In this document: positions 46,401-58,108 of the stretch, one piece after another
Numbering within the stretch: position 1 is the stretch's first letter
Layout of the letters: every line of letters begins with the position of its first letter
Origin: Spizellomyces punctatus DAOM BR117
Lineage: Eukaryota > Chytridiomycota > Chytridiomycetes > Spizellomycetales > Spizellomycetaceae
Reading direction: 5' to 3'
DNA length: 64,000 nt
Assembly: GCF_000182565.1 (NCBI RefSeq)
Contig: NW_015971544.1
Coordinates: forward strand, 1,363,628-1,427,627
Made by a program: the position numbers and the translations under genes
The notes under the pieces: model-generated
What the model saw: only the letters and a program-made list of their open reading frames with translations
What the model was told of the DNA's origin: nothing
Databases searched by the model: none

Positions 46401-49400
46401 CGCCGCGCCAGTTTTCGCTACTGCCACCATCGACAATGTGAACTCGAGGCTTCTGGACAATACAATGGCCACACGATGATCCTTAGTCACTCCCTTCGAC
46501 GCTAGCTGCGCGGCCAGCGTGGTGCTGAGACTATCTAGCTCGGCATAAGTCAAGAATTGATCTCCATACTCCACGGCCCGGGTTTCTGAGCACTCCTGCA
46601 TGATCTTTCGGAAACCATCAATCACAACGTCATATGGTAAAGAGACTGTCCCTCCGAAGTTAAACTGTGAGATCAATGAGGATTGATGCTCAGATAAATC
46701 CCATAGCGAATCATCCTTGATGCTAACATTCGCAGACGCTACGAGCTGGGAAATTGTGAAGTCAAATTCATGCAGAAGGCATCCGATTTGGTTGTTGGCG
46801 ACAATCTCAACGCTACTTCCTGAAATAGTTATGAAAAATCGCTCGCTATCCCCAAATTCGCGGGAAATCACGACTGTAAAAACAGAGGACTGTGCGTCCG
46901 ATGGATTCGTGTCGGAATAGGTTCTAGTAGTGGGCTCGGGTGTATCGACGTAAACCAGTGTCGTGTCGCCGCAAGCCTGCCCCGTACGTTCTTTATTCGC
47001 ACTGTGATAACAATGTCGAATAGCTGATAAATCAAGATTTGCAGTTTTTCGCCGAATGCGATCAATATTTTCATCGACGAATCTCAAGAAATCAGCAATG
47101 GTCTGTTCCGAATCAGGAAAGCGCACCCGACATGGGATAGCAAACGAAGCGCCATTGTTTCCCCTAAACAAATTTGGTGAATGAGAATCATAGCTATGGG
47201 AACCGCAGTTTCCATTTAGACTTACGAAAATACAAGATCGGGATCGCCGAAAATGATATCGTCAGCGCAAAGATATTTGCGCAATGTCGCGGCCCAAGCT
47301 GCTTTGAATAAAGTAGGCAAGTGTACTCCGATCTGCCCGGCGAATGAACGCAACTTGTTGGCACTGGTCTGCAACGGGATAGTGAACGACTGGGGTTCAT
47401 TGTTATATGCGGACAGGTATTTGGCGTTGTGCGGCCGAAGCTCAGCTTGCCCGAAGGGAGGTCGCGAAGATAGTCTTCCAACAAAGCGGTATCTGAAGGC
47501 TTTACTTCGGCAGTAGATACAGTAGGCAGAATAAACGGAGTTGCAGCTCTTATGGAATTCTCTAGCAGTGTCTGGAGCTGATCTTGCATACTCTGGATAG
47601 TGGCCTCATGGAAGAGATTCTTATCGTAGTTGAAGAACCCCATTAGTGCTCCGTCGGGGCTCTTCGTATACTCAATTAACATCTCGAATGGGGCAAGACC
47701 TTCGGGCCGCTCATCTGGTTGATGTCTCGACAGAAGATGAGAGTTTTGCTCAACCAACATAAACGTGAAGAACGGATGTCGTCCGGGTAATCGAGAAGGC
47801 ATCTCCGTGGTAACGACTTCTTCGAAAGGAAGAAGCTGGTTGTCGAATGCCTCCAAAATGGTACCCCTAACAGCTGCAACCACTTCCGAAAATGTATCCA
47901 ATCCGGTGAGATCTGTGCGTAAAACCAGCTGTGGCAATTATGCAGTTAGCAAGAATTTCCCTTGAATGTAAGCACAAGGAGATTCATACCGTATTCACGA
48001 AGAATCCAACAATGCCTTCCAACTCTTTCACTCCCCGGTTTGCACTCACAGTACCGATACAGATGTCCAAGCTTCCAGTGTAAGAGGCAAGAATTATTTT
48101 TAGAGCACTTATCATAACCATGAAAACGGATGCGTTTCGAGAAGTAGCATATTCCTCAAGTTGGGAGGCCAGTTTTGCCGGAATGGAAAAGGCGGCGCTG
48201 CCACGTAAGATTTTATGGACTGAACCAGAATGCACTTTGTCATATGGGAACTGCAAGACCACAGTGTTCGCAAGCTTCTCTTTCCAGTACGCCGACTGTT
48301 TTTGAAATATAGTATTGGGAATAGTCTTTTCCCAAGCGACATAATCCGCGTATTGATAAGGTACCGACAAGTCCCTCCTCTCGCAAAGAGCGGTGAGCTC
48401 CTCTTGTACAAGGTTGATACTCCACCCATCGAACACGATATGGTGAACCCCTAGAACTGGGAAAGTATTCCGGAACAATGTGAGCCAGCCGATTGAGAAA
48501 TACTGATACAATCGATCACTTACCCACGACGCAACTAAGAGTATCCAGCTCAACCACCGAGAAACGCGCAACTGGCCCGTTCTTCAGATCAAAAGGCGTA
48601 CTGTATTCGTGATTTATTATTGAACAGATTACATTGGCTTCACTCAAATCCAAGGAATTGATGACCCGGATATCGGATGCTGCGGCTTCTAATTCGAGTA
48701 CGTGAACTTCAAGATTCCCATCGTTGTCAGTCCCAAAGGTGCTATTCAAACTGTCATGTCGTTGTTGCAGTTCTCTGATGGCATTTACAACTTCGGATGA
48801 GGTATGGCCTTCTATAGGAAAGGCTTGCACAATGTGATAATTGCAGCTTTCGGGGTTCTGTAGTTGATAGAGCCACATACGCTCCTCATGCGGAGAAGCG
48901 CCTCTAACATCCGCTCGCGGTTGCAGTGTGATTTTCGGCAAACTTACACTATCAGTGTCAGATCGAACGGCTTCAATGCGAGCAGCGAGTGCCGAAATAG
49001 TTGGACAGTCGAATACATCCGCCAACCGCAGTCCCACGTAGTTCATATCAGTCTTCAGTCTTCCCAAGACTTTTGCCGCCGCTAGAGAGTTCCCGCCGAC
49101 TTCAAAAAAATTGGTACGGACATCAATCTGATTGCCTGATTGCAAGACTTCGTTCCATAATTCAGCAATACGTTTTTCGGTATATGAGTTGGGTAAATTT
49201 TGATCTCCGGCGGCTTTCTCGATTACTGGTGCGGGCAACTGTGCCTTGTCCAACTTTCCATTACGGGTCAGCGGTAAAGACGGCAATTGAATAAAGGTTG
49301 AAGGTACCATATACGGAACGAGGAATTGAGCACAGTGCTGCCGAAGATTTGACGTGTCCATTTGCAAGGCAGTTCCTTCTATTAAAGTCCTCATCACTAC

Positions 49401-52400
49401 GTAAGCAACGACTCGATCCTCTCGCAACTGTACAGTAACGGCTGCAATATCGCGATGAGCGGCTAGTACTGACTCGATCTCCCCCAGTTCGATACGGTAA
49501 CCGCGAAGTTTGACTTGCGAGTCGATTCGTCCCAGATGTTCGATGCTACCATCAGAATGCATTCTGACCAAATCATTAGTCTTGTAGAGTCGCTCCAATG
49601 CTTCGTCTCCGGTACAAAGATGATTGCAAAGGAACGTCTTTGCGGTCAATTCTTCTCGATCTAGATATCCTCTTCCGACCTGCACACCAGCTATGTACAG
49701 TTCGCCGGGCAACCCGATTGGTACGGGTTGGAACGTTGAGGGATGCAGTACGTAATGTGCCAGATTTGGGAGCGGATATCCAATGCAATTCAGATAGGTA
49801 TCTTGCGATAGTACGGTAACGGACGTGAAGACAGCGCACTCGGTCGGACCTTAGAGCACAAGTCGTTAGAGTCCAAGGTCAAATTTCGCAAACCTGATCA
49901 TGCAAGGCAAAGCTACCGTATGCGTTCACTATCTTAATTCCCGCTTTCATGAAGGAGTTCACAGTCGAGCGAAGATACCCTTCCCCGCTGATATGGATTG
50001 TGCGTAGCGTCTGTGCGGCTCTGATGGGATCCAATAGAGGCATTGCGCTCGGTGTTAGTCCCATGACGTCAATCTGATGCTTTTCTACCAATGCCGTGAG
50101 ATCCTGCAAAAGATCCTGTTTACTGACAACGTAAAGGGTGGCGCCATACGTGAAGGGAATAAGAAGATCAGCGATGCTAACATCTAAAGCAGAATAACAG
50201 TTGCGTTACATCGGATGGGAAGTCACATAAAGCGATTTTGTTATATGAACTCACCAAACGTATACTGAAAGAATCCTAGGTATCTAGAAACAGAATCGAT
50301 AAAGTCCGGCATTATCGTCTTTGCCATGTTGAAGGTACATCGATGGTCCAATAAGCACAGCCTTCGGAGTTCCCGTTGTGCCCGAGGTGAACAGGCAGTA
50401 GGCAAGGCTTTCCGGTTTCAAACCAACCTCGGCGTTATCAATGTTCTTGGAAGGTACTCTCTTCAGATCTCGCTGTAAGTGGTCATCATCCCAATTTAAT
50501 TGTAGCAAGTGCGCGAACTCTTGGCGCCCTTCGCCGACGAAATGATGCAACTGTTGATCCTCAGTAAAAAGAAACCGAATTCTCGTATCCTTCACCATGT
50601 GCAACATCCTTCCTGGGGGAGCTTCGGTATCTAATGGTACATAGGCACCACCAGCTTTCCAGATCGCGAGAATGGAGATGGCAATACGGTGGCTTCTTGA
50701 CAAGCAAATACCGACGATTTCTTCCCGTTTCAGGCCTTGGGAGCGTAGATATCTCGCCAGTTTATTTGCCTCGTCATTAACTTGTCCATAAGTTAGCGTG
50801 ATGTCTCTGAAGATCACAGCCGGAAAATGTGGTTTCTTCGCAGCCGTGCTTTCGAATATACTATGAAGGAGCGCTGATTCATCTAAGTGTCGCCTCCCAC
50901 AGTTAAAATCGTGAACCACAAGCTTTCGTTCCTCAGCAGGCATGGTACTACTCAAGGTGTCAAGCGAATCCGTGTCCGATTGCATTGCAATTACAGTTAG
51001 AATTGATTGCAACTGTAAGAGAAGCCTTTCCACTGTTCCCCTCAAGTACAGGTTGCCATCAAATTGAACAGTCCATTCAATAGCTCCTTCCTCCTCACAT
51101 GTGAAATGGAATATCATCTCCAGCGGAGATAACCGGTCGTCCACGGGCATCGGACCCTTGTGCGCAGCTGGGGACTCGAAAGTACTCTGGAGGACTTGTC
51201 CGGTACCAGTCAGTTCAATCAGCATGAACTGGTGCAGAGGGTGACGACCAGGTAAACGTGGCGGGTTGACGGCTGCGAGGACGTCGGAGAACGGGAGTTG
51301 CTCATTGTCAAAAGCGTCGAGACATGTTTTTCTGGCTCGATCCAGGACATCATTGAAATTCTTGCAGTCAGATATGTTTATACGGAGAGCTAACTTGTTC
51401 CTCACGTGGTCGGATGTTTCCACGGTTGAGACTGAGCCAATACAGATGTCCTCGCTCCGCATCCATCGGCTCATAAGCACATTCAATGCACTGAGAATCA
51501 CAACAAAGGGGGATGTCTGTTTCGTTGAGGCATAGTAGACAATGGCGTTCGATAGCTCCAAGGAAAAACTGAATTGATGATATCTCATCGACGGGATATG
51601 TGCCTCTCCGTTGTGCGCTTTATCAGTTGGAAAAGGGCAGGAAGGCGCCTTTTTCAACTGCTCCGCCCAATACGCCGTCTGCACTACCGAGGAGATGAGA
51701 GACTCGCATGTAAGCTGCTCAACATTGGGGAGCATCATCTTGGTCAGCGTAGCGCGTAATTGCTGGGCACAAGACTCTGCCGTGTCCGGGAAGGTACAAG
51801 GATCGACCGAGATACGGCCGGTGAACGCGGCGGATGCTGAATCCAAGATCTCGAGGCGGATGTCGGAGTCCGATGGGAGATGTGATGACAAGCTGCAACG
51901 TGCGAGTCATGAGAACAAGCTAGGTCAACAAGCAGCCATTAAAACGAACCTTGCATCGCGGAGAAGAACGGTAAGAGAATGGGGAGTCTCAGAAATAAGT
52001 GCAGCCGTCTTTTTTGCGATTTGCTTGATCGTCCATCCGACCGTAGCTTGCATGTTGAGTGGTTCGCACTGGACTACCTGTGGCTTTGTGTCGATCGAAT
52101 CGGTAGCAAAGCGCTTGATAAGGGTGATGGAGAGAGGTCTCTCGTGCTGGCGGTTCAAAACAATGACCAATGCCGCCAACGCATAGATGAGAAGATTGTT
52201 GATTTCATTCGTACAGTCCTTCTTGACGCGAAGTTCGCTCAGGATATCGGAGGTAAGCGTGAAGTCGGCTTGTAAGGGTGCAATCGGGTGCGATCTTTTT
52301 CGCATAAAGGAGTTATGGGTCATTAGTAAATGCAATAGGTCAAAGCGCATTAATCGTCATACCCAGCGTCCGAAGCTGCGTCGATCTCGACGTCGAGTGC

Positions 52401-52421
52401 TTCAAAGCCTTTGGGCGCCAT
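36489..52421 (-). CDS. Giant nonribosomal peptide synthetase, four A-T modules, FSH1 hydrolase and APH kinase tail
   Basis: Fifteen exons (complement): 36489-37911, 37982-40614, 40698-41552, 41602-43854, 43915-44778, 44846-45168, 45234-47163, 47226-47440, 47506-47928, 47990-48456, 48524-49849, 49917-50183, 50255-51892, 51950-52237 and 52363-52421. Order: two half-condensation domains without HHxxxDG; A1 (FTSGTTGTPK, FDVSI, YGPTE); T1 (GGNS); C2 (HHIVFDG); another half C; A2 (YTSGSTGAPK, FDGCQL); T2 (GGDS); C3 (HHSLYDG); A3 (FDACAW); T3 (GGDS); C4 (HHALYDG); A4 (FDACQL); T4 (GGHS); FSH1-like serine hydrolase (GFSQG); APH kinase (HGDAVLAN, DWGSAGFGD). All A domains keep the Asp that binds the amino group, so amino acids are the likely substrates. 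Frame breaks near 50325 and 36850 need either the short introns GTACCT..CTAG and GTCAAC..AAAG, or reflect lesions or errors. The start is uncertain: 52421 joined by an intron, or ATG 52350. No C-terminal thioesterase of the usual type is present. Confidence 0.9.
37430..38120 (-). other. FSH1-family serine hydrolase domain of the NRPS (likely release domain)
   Basis: Directly after T4, the same open frame reads RILCLHGQGSNPAHLAHQLS and VELIYLQGPFEGFSS. Across one intron (37912-37981) it continues QLRIYYPNMTGYSWFP, HALLGFSQGAMVVELMDRMA, and NGGHDIPRDEEFALRISSII. These are the strand, nucleophile elbow (Ser at about 37763-37765) and His motif of FSH1 hydrolases (PF03959), which are usually stand-alone enzymes. 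Its place where a thioesterase normally sits suggests hydrolytic or cyclising release. That function is inferred from position. Confidence 0.88.
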
Positions 52422-52638
52422 AATGGCAGATGAGGTGCTGTAGGGAAGGACTTGGCTCGTTGAATGACGGACAGTGTGCCAGGACTTCAAGTTAAATCGA
52501 ACGGACTGTCACCATCACGGCCGCCCAAGCGCAGTTTTTTTTTTTTGTCCTTGGTTTTTTGATTTCCTTTCTTTGTGTGCTTTATCGTTGTAGGTTAGAA
52601 GAGTATAGCAGTAGGGCAAATTTGCCCCGGCGACCTAC

Positions 52639-52959
52639 CGGACAGTCATAAGCATCTTTCGATTCAAATTTCGCTTTCTCTCCTGGCTTCAACCGTATAA
52701 TGGGCAATGCATCATAAAGAACCCTTGGATAACTCTCTACAATTGAATTCTCTTCAATATCCCATCGAGCCCCCTCCAAGAAAATTCCATTGATGTAAGC
52801 GCCTTCTTCCGGCCGTACCCCAGCACTGCGGGTAGGCCGTACTTGAAACTCAAACGTCAACAAGTCGATGGGAATGGTGTACTTCCGGGCATAGTTTTGC
52901 AAGCATCCCGTAAGAAAACTTTGGGTGAAAAAGAATGCACTGAGCCAAAAGACTGTCTT
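52639..52959 (-). pseudogene. Orphan exon of an axonemal dynein heavy chain (C-terminal domain)
   Basis: The translated exon has FWLSAFFFTQSFLTGCLQNY, ARKYTIPIDLLTFEFQV, GAYINGIFLEGARWDIEEN and RVLYDALPIIRLKP, ending YDCP. This is the C-terminal region of axonemal inner-arm heavy chains (DNAH3/7/12-like). It is bounded by an acceptor (CTGGCAG at 52960-52966) and a donor (GTAGGT at 52638), a clean 107-codon internal exon. The last coding segment (CPVYKTS onward in homologues) and all 4,000-odd upstream residues are absent: NRPS starts on one side and the ABC gene on the other. Reading through the donor gives a stop at 52582. It is almost certainly a relic. Confidence 0.87.
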
Positions 52960-53463
52960 CTGCCAGCAAAAAAGACCAAAAAGCCCATCGAAGTACATCG
53001 GCTGAAGATGGAGTGTCGGAGTTGCCGCGTGGACTTGCATGACTGTGCCACACCGAAAAGCTCGCCTTATTTAATTAGCTGTCCGTCCCCAGCAAATTAA
53101 GTGGCTTAGTCCCGCGATCTGCCAGCTTTGATCGTTTTGCACCCCATGTGAGCAATCACTTTTGATAAGTTGGGGCTGCTCAGGCACCGCGCAGCCCATT
53201 CCCCGGTCAGCAAAACCTCCGGAAAAGTGCCGTTTTTTTGGATGTTGGCGGAATCTTTGCCATATCGCATTTGCTCCATGAGAATGTCGACCTTCTTCTA
53301 CCCAAATTTACCAAATTGCCTGTTTGAATGTATTCGTGGCTGCAACAGAAGCTATTGGAATGGGCTAAAAATGTCGACCTGTTGCTCGTCTCTCTGCTTG
53401 TGGTTCCTCTTCTTTGGGATCCCCTCAGTGCCAGCAGAAGGGTGACCCATCCTTGTTTCTGCA
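52960..53463. other. Divergent NRPS/ABC spacer
   Basis: About 500 bp left of the ABC transporter start. No further dynein exons are readable on the minus strand and no other gene was seen. Together with 52422-52638, which includes a 13-base T-run near 52535, it probably carries the promoters of the NRPS and ABC genes. Confidence 0.4.
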
Positions 53464-56400
53464 ATGGGCGAGACAAACGAAAGCAACTCGGCGTCTGCTC
53501 CAATGCTTCGCAAGGAACTTCGTCGCCCATTCTTGTCCAATGTCTTTCTCTCCTGGATCGACCCGTTCGTGAGACTGGGATATAAGAAGGCGCTTGATGA
53601 ACAGGTTTGCCTTGATTATACTTGCTAACGATATAATACCGCTATTTCTTACCGCAGTCTTCATCGTAGGATCTTGGCTCACTTCCGAAAAGCCAGCAGG
53701 GTTTGTGCAATTGATCTTTGTTACGTTCATGTCGCTCGGTGGATCTGTTCGAATTGATTTTGTCTGTGATGCTAGCCGTCTCAGTCGCTAACGACCTCAG
53801 TAGTTTCTGGGAGCAGTACAAACGTTATACGGACCCTTTCGAAAATACTTTATGCACGCCACCAAGCCTCACGAAGTCGCTCGCTCTTCTCTACGCACCA
53901 AGATTGTAAGCCGTACAGCAACACCTTGCACACCCTGTACCTGTAGTAATCTATTCATGCTCATCACAGGGTATTGATTGCCCTCCTCCGTGCGATTGCT
54001 CTTGTCATCACTCTCGGGCTTCCTTTTGTCATGATTCCGCAAGTGTTGCAATATGTGAATCCTCAACCTGATGGCCCCAAGCTTTTCGTCGAATCTGGTG
54101 TTGCGATTGCATTCATTTTGTGCGCCCTCCAACTCGTCTTATCCCTGTGCTCAAATGGGGTACAAATGCTCGGGCTCGACCTTACTGTGGAAGCGACCGC
54201 AGTTTTGACTGATGCATTGTATGAGAAAACTCTTCGCCTCTCTCATAAAGCCCGCCTACAGTTCCCTGCTGGTCATATCATCACTCTCATCAATGCCGAT
54301 GTCACCAAAGTTGCTACGTACTCGAACTTCATTAATCCAATGTGGACTGCTCCGGTGCATATAATTGTGTGCTGCGTTTTGCTTGGGAAACTATTGGGTC
54401 AAGTGGTCTGGGTATCCATCGGCCTGTTTGCTATCTTCATTGGTCTGCAAACACCATTAGGCGCAGGCTTTGGGAAGGCCGTGGGGGGCTACATGAAATC
54501 CATGGATGCGCGTATCAAGCTCCTTCGCGAGTTCCTGTACGGTGGGTGTGTCTCCTGGTAGATGCCCGCTTTTGGTTGGTGTTTCTAAGCTTCTGCATAT
54601 GTGCTTTACAGGCGTCAAAGTAATCAAATACGCCGCTTGCGAAGACTACTTCTTTAAAAAGATTTCGGCAGCGCGCAAGATTCAGAATAAATCCTTCCGG
54701 TTGTTCTGTACGGTGATTTTCTGGCTAAGCAGCGTCAAGCAACTGCAGCAGGTCCTTGTGCCCGTCATCACGTTCGTCGTTTTCGCGGCAGTCGGAGGCG
54801 ATATGTCTGGTTCCGCTCCTTTCTCCGTGCTTGGTCTATTTTCCACCCTTGCCACTCCTTTCTCCGACATTACCGATGTAGTGGCGTGAGTATGCGATCA
54901 ATTCCTTAACATATATGATTTGATGATTTGACCCTGGATATTTGTTGGACAGAAATCTGAGTCAGTTCCTGGTGTCCATGCGACGCATTCAGTCATTGCT
55001 GCTTGCGGAGGAAGTCGAGCCATCACATCTCACGGGCCGCCTGGAGAAGGTTAAGAATATAGATGACGCAATTACGCTGCAAAATGCCTGTTTTTGCTGG
55101 GAATCGTCAAAGAACAGTGAGTCCGAAGCAGATGCAAAACCCCCATCGACTTTCCAACTACGAGATATGTCTATCAACATCCCGCGAGCCAGTTTAACCG
55201 CCATTGTAGGCGCTGTTGGAGCAGGAAAATCTTCTTTCTTTTCCGCTCTCGTGGGAGATATGCGTAGAACTGATGGCGAAGCCAATGCATATGGAACCAT
55301 GGCCTATTGTCCCCAAGAACCTTGGATTATAACCGGTACCATCAAGGAGAATATCCTCTTCAATTCGAATGTGACGGACGAACGGCTTTCGAATGCTTTC
55401 TCTGTGTGCCAGTTGAATCGTGATCTGCAATTGCTGTCACATGGTGTCGATACACAGATTGGGGAGAAAGGTGTTAATCTGTCTGGGGGTCAGAAAGCTC
55501 GAGTTGCGCTTGGTATGTGATCTCACGTTGGAAGACAGACGGATTTTTATGTCCTGGACTGAAAGTCTCATCGTTGATTTGCAGCACGTGCCGTATATCG
55601 AGATGCAGATATATACCTCTTGGACGATCCAATCGCGGCCTTGGATGCACATGTCAGCAAAGAAGTGTTCGAGAAAACCATTTGCGGAGCTCTGCGAGGA
55701 AAAACTGTTTTGCTAGCGACGCATCAGCTACATCTTTTGCCAGAAGTGGACCACATCATTGTTCTTGAGCATGGAAGGATAGTTCAAGCGGGCACGTTCC
55801 CGAATTTGATGAGCGACAAAAATGGATTGCTCGCTCAGATGATGAAAGATTTCCATGTCGCTGAGGTGACTGCCTATGAAGACGCAGAAGAAAACGATGA
55901 TGTAATCGAGACAAAAGATGAGCTAAATACGGCTCCAGCTACAACCCCATCTTCAAAGGCCCAAGGAATTGTTGCGGAGGAGCGTAAGAAGGTAAGAGAC
56001 GTTGCCTTACTGTGATTTTACCGAATGAGTCCGACAATGTCGCATCCGCCTTGTAGGGACAAGTAACGGGTGCCACAATTGTATCCTACTTTAAAGCCGG
56101 AGGAGGGATCCCTTTCGCCTTTAATGTCATTTGCTCTACCATTCTCCTCATCGTTGCAAGCAGTGCCGTGCTTCTATCTCTTTCGTGGTGGTCAACCAAT
56201 CGCTTTGGTTGGACTTCCTGGCAGTATATTGGATTTTACGCAGGGGTGGGCGTATTTTCCTCGGCCATGAGCAGTAAGTAGTTATGTTTGCAGAGTGCAC
56301 TATACCATGGTCTCTCTTACCGACACAACCACTTTCCAATCGTTGCAAAGTGTGTATGAGTGGAGCCATCGCTTATGGGGGTTATAAAGCGGGACGTGCA

Positions 56401-58108
56401 TTCCACCGATTGGCTATGAATGGTCTTTTACAGGCCCCTATGAGTTTTTTTGAAAGTCAGCCTGTCGGCAGGATTATAAGTCGCTTGACCACTGATGTTA
56501 AAGACGTGGTAAGTTCTGAATTTCTACTAAAAGTGGGCGCGACTAAATGCTTTTGCATTGGGCATGCAGGATCTTAATTTTCCAAATACATTTATCGACC
56601 TCTTTGCAACTGGCACAAATGTCATTTCCACCCTCATCGTTATTGTATATGCCAATCTCCTCTTACTCGGTGAGTGAAAGCAACCAAAAAAAGTTGCAGG
56701 ATCTAATTGTCTCTCCCAAATAGTTTTACTTGCGGTGCTAGCATTCTTGTACTTCCTTCTCTTCCGCTACTATCAATCAAGTTTCCGCGAACTAAAGCGC
56801 CTGCAATCTATCATGAGGTCACCGCTCAGTGCACATGTATCAGAAACGCTGAACGGACTCTCGACGATCATGGCGTATAAAGTACATGACAAATTCATTG
56901 CCAATCAACGTTCGAGGACGGATCAGAGTAATCTATCCACTCTTTTCTATAACGCGACTCGACTATGGTTTTTGTTAAGGCTTGAAATACTGTCAACGTC
57001 GGTTGTCTTGGTTTTGGTTTTGGTTGCTCCCTTGAAGATTACGGACTCTAGTACCATGGCTGTGTCTCTTACATCGGCCATCTCGCTTGGTTCCGTGCTC
57101 ATCCAGTTCTTTATCAATCTCGGGCGAGGCGAAGCGATGGTAGGTGAACTGAGTACGCAAGTAAAGGAAAAAGGGGCGGTCATATTGACGCTTTCCCTGT
57201 TTGTCTTCCCCCAGTTCAACGCTATCGAACGTCTCAACTACTACGCTAACGAATTACCCCGGGAGGCTCCTTCTGAGTTAGATAGTGATCCCAAAGGTTC
57301 CACTTGGCCATCCGCGGGAGCTATCGCTTTCAAATCCCTCCAACTAGGTTATGAATCACGCCCCGATCATCTTGTCATCAAGCACCTTGATCTCAGCATC
57401 AGACCCGGGGAGAAGATTGGCATTATTGGACGCACGGGATCAGGGAAATCCACTTTGGTGACTGCGTTGTTTAGGATCATAGAAGCGTCGGATGGCCTCA
57501 TCGAAATAGATGGCCGGGATATTGCTAGTGTAGGTTTGAGGACGCTGAGGAAGGGGTTGCAAATGATCCCGCAGGAACCGACGTTATTCTCCGGGACTTT
57601 TCGTAGTAACCTTGACCTGGAATCTCGTTATACGGATGAGCAGATGTGGCAAGCTCTAGACCTGATAGGTCTGAAAACCTACATCTCCTCTCTGCCGGAG
57701 AAACTGGATGCACCCCTTACAGAAGGCGGCAGTAACCTTTCTGTGGGACAACGTCAATTGCTTTGTCTCGCCAAGGCGATCCTGGCAAATGCAAAGGTGT
57801 TGGTGATGGATGAAGCAACTGCTGCAGTTGATGCGGATGCGGATAAGAGGATCCAGCAATCGATCGCAACCACTTTTAAGGACACGACTGTGATCAGTAT
57901 AGCGCACCGTCTCAATACAATTGCTGGCTTTGATCGGGTGCTGGTGTTGGATGAGGGGAAAGCGGTCGAGTGCGATGCTCCCTGGACATTATTGGAAAGG
58001 AAGGGGTCAGTGTTTGCGGAGCTGGTCGAGGCTACAGGATCTGCGAATGCCACAGCGGTGAGAGAAATTTCACATGCTGCATTCCAACAATTGGGGTCAA
58101 AAAGATAG
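53464..58108 (+). CDS. ABCC-type (MRP) ABC transporter, full length without TMD0
   Basis: ATP-driven exporter, likely for the cluster product. Twelve exons: 53464-53604, 53670-53700, 53776-53905, 53970-54541, 54612-54885, 54953-55512, 55585-55991, 56057-56273, 56351-56508, 56570-56669, 56724-57160 and 57215-58108, totalling 1,306 aa in one frame. The N-terminus (FLSNVFLSWIDPFVRLGYKK, then ALDEQDLGSLP) is the ABCC entry motif. TMD1 follows, then NBD1 with Walker A GAVGAGKSS, signature NLSGGQKARVA and Walker B IYLLDDP. TMD2 has APMSFFESQPVGRIISRLTT. NBD2 has GRTGSGKSTL, NLSVGQRQLL and VLVMDEA. NBD1 has Asp-Pro after Walker B, the degenerate ABCC-type site. It diverges from the NRPS across the dynein relic. 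Which compound it moves is inferred from position. Confidence 0.93.

Noticed and set aside
47441-47505. Apparent frameshift in the NRPS linker after C2
   Set aside because: A normal 65-nt intron (GTAAAG..GCTGAG) restores frame and yields a sensible linker, so no lesion is needed.
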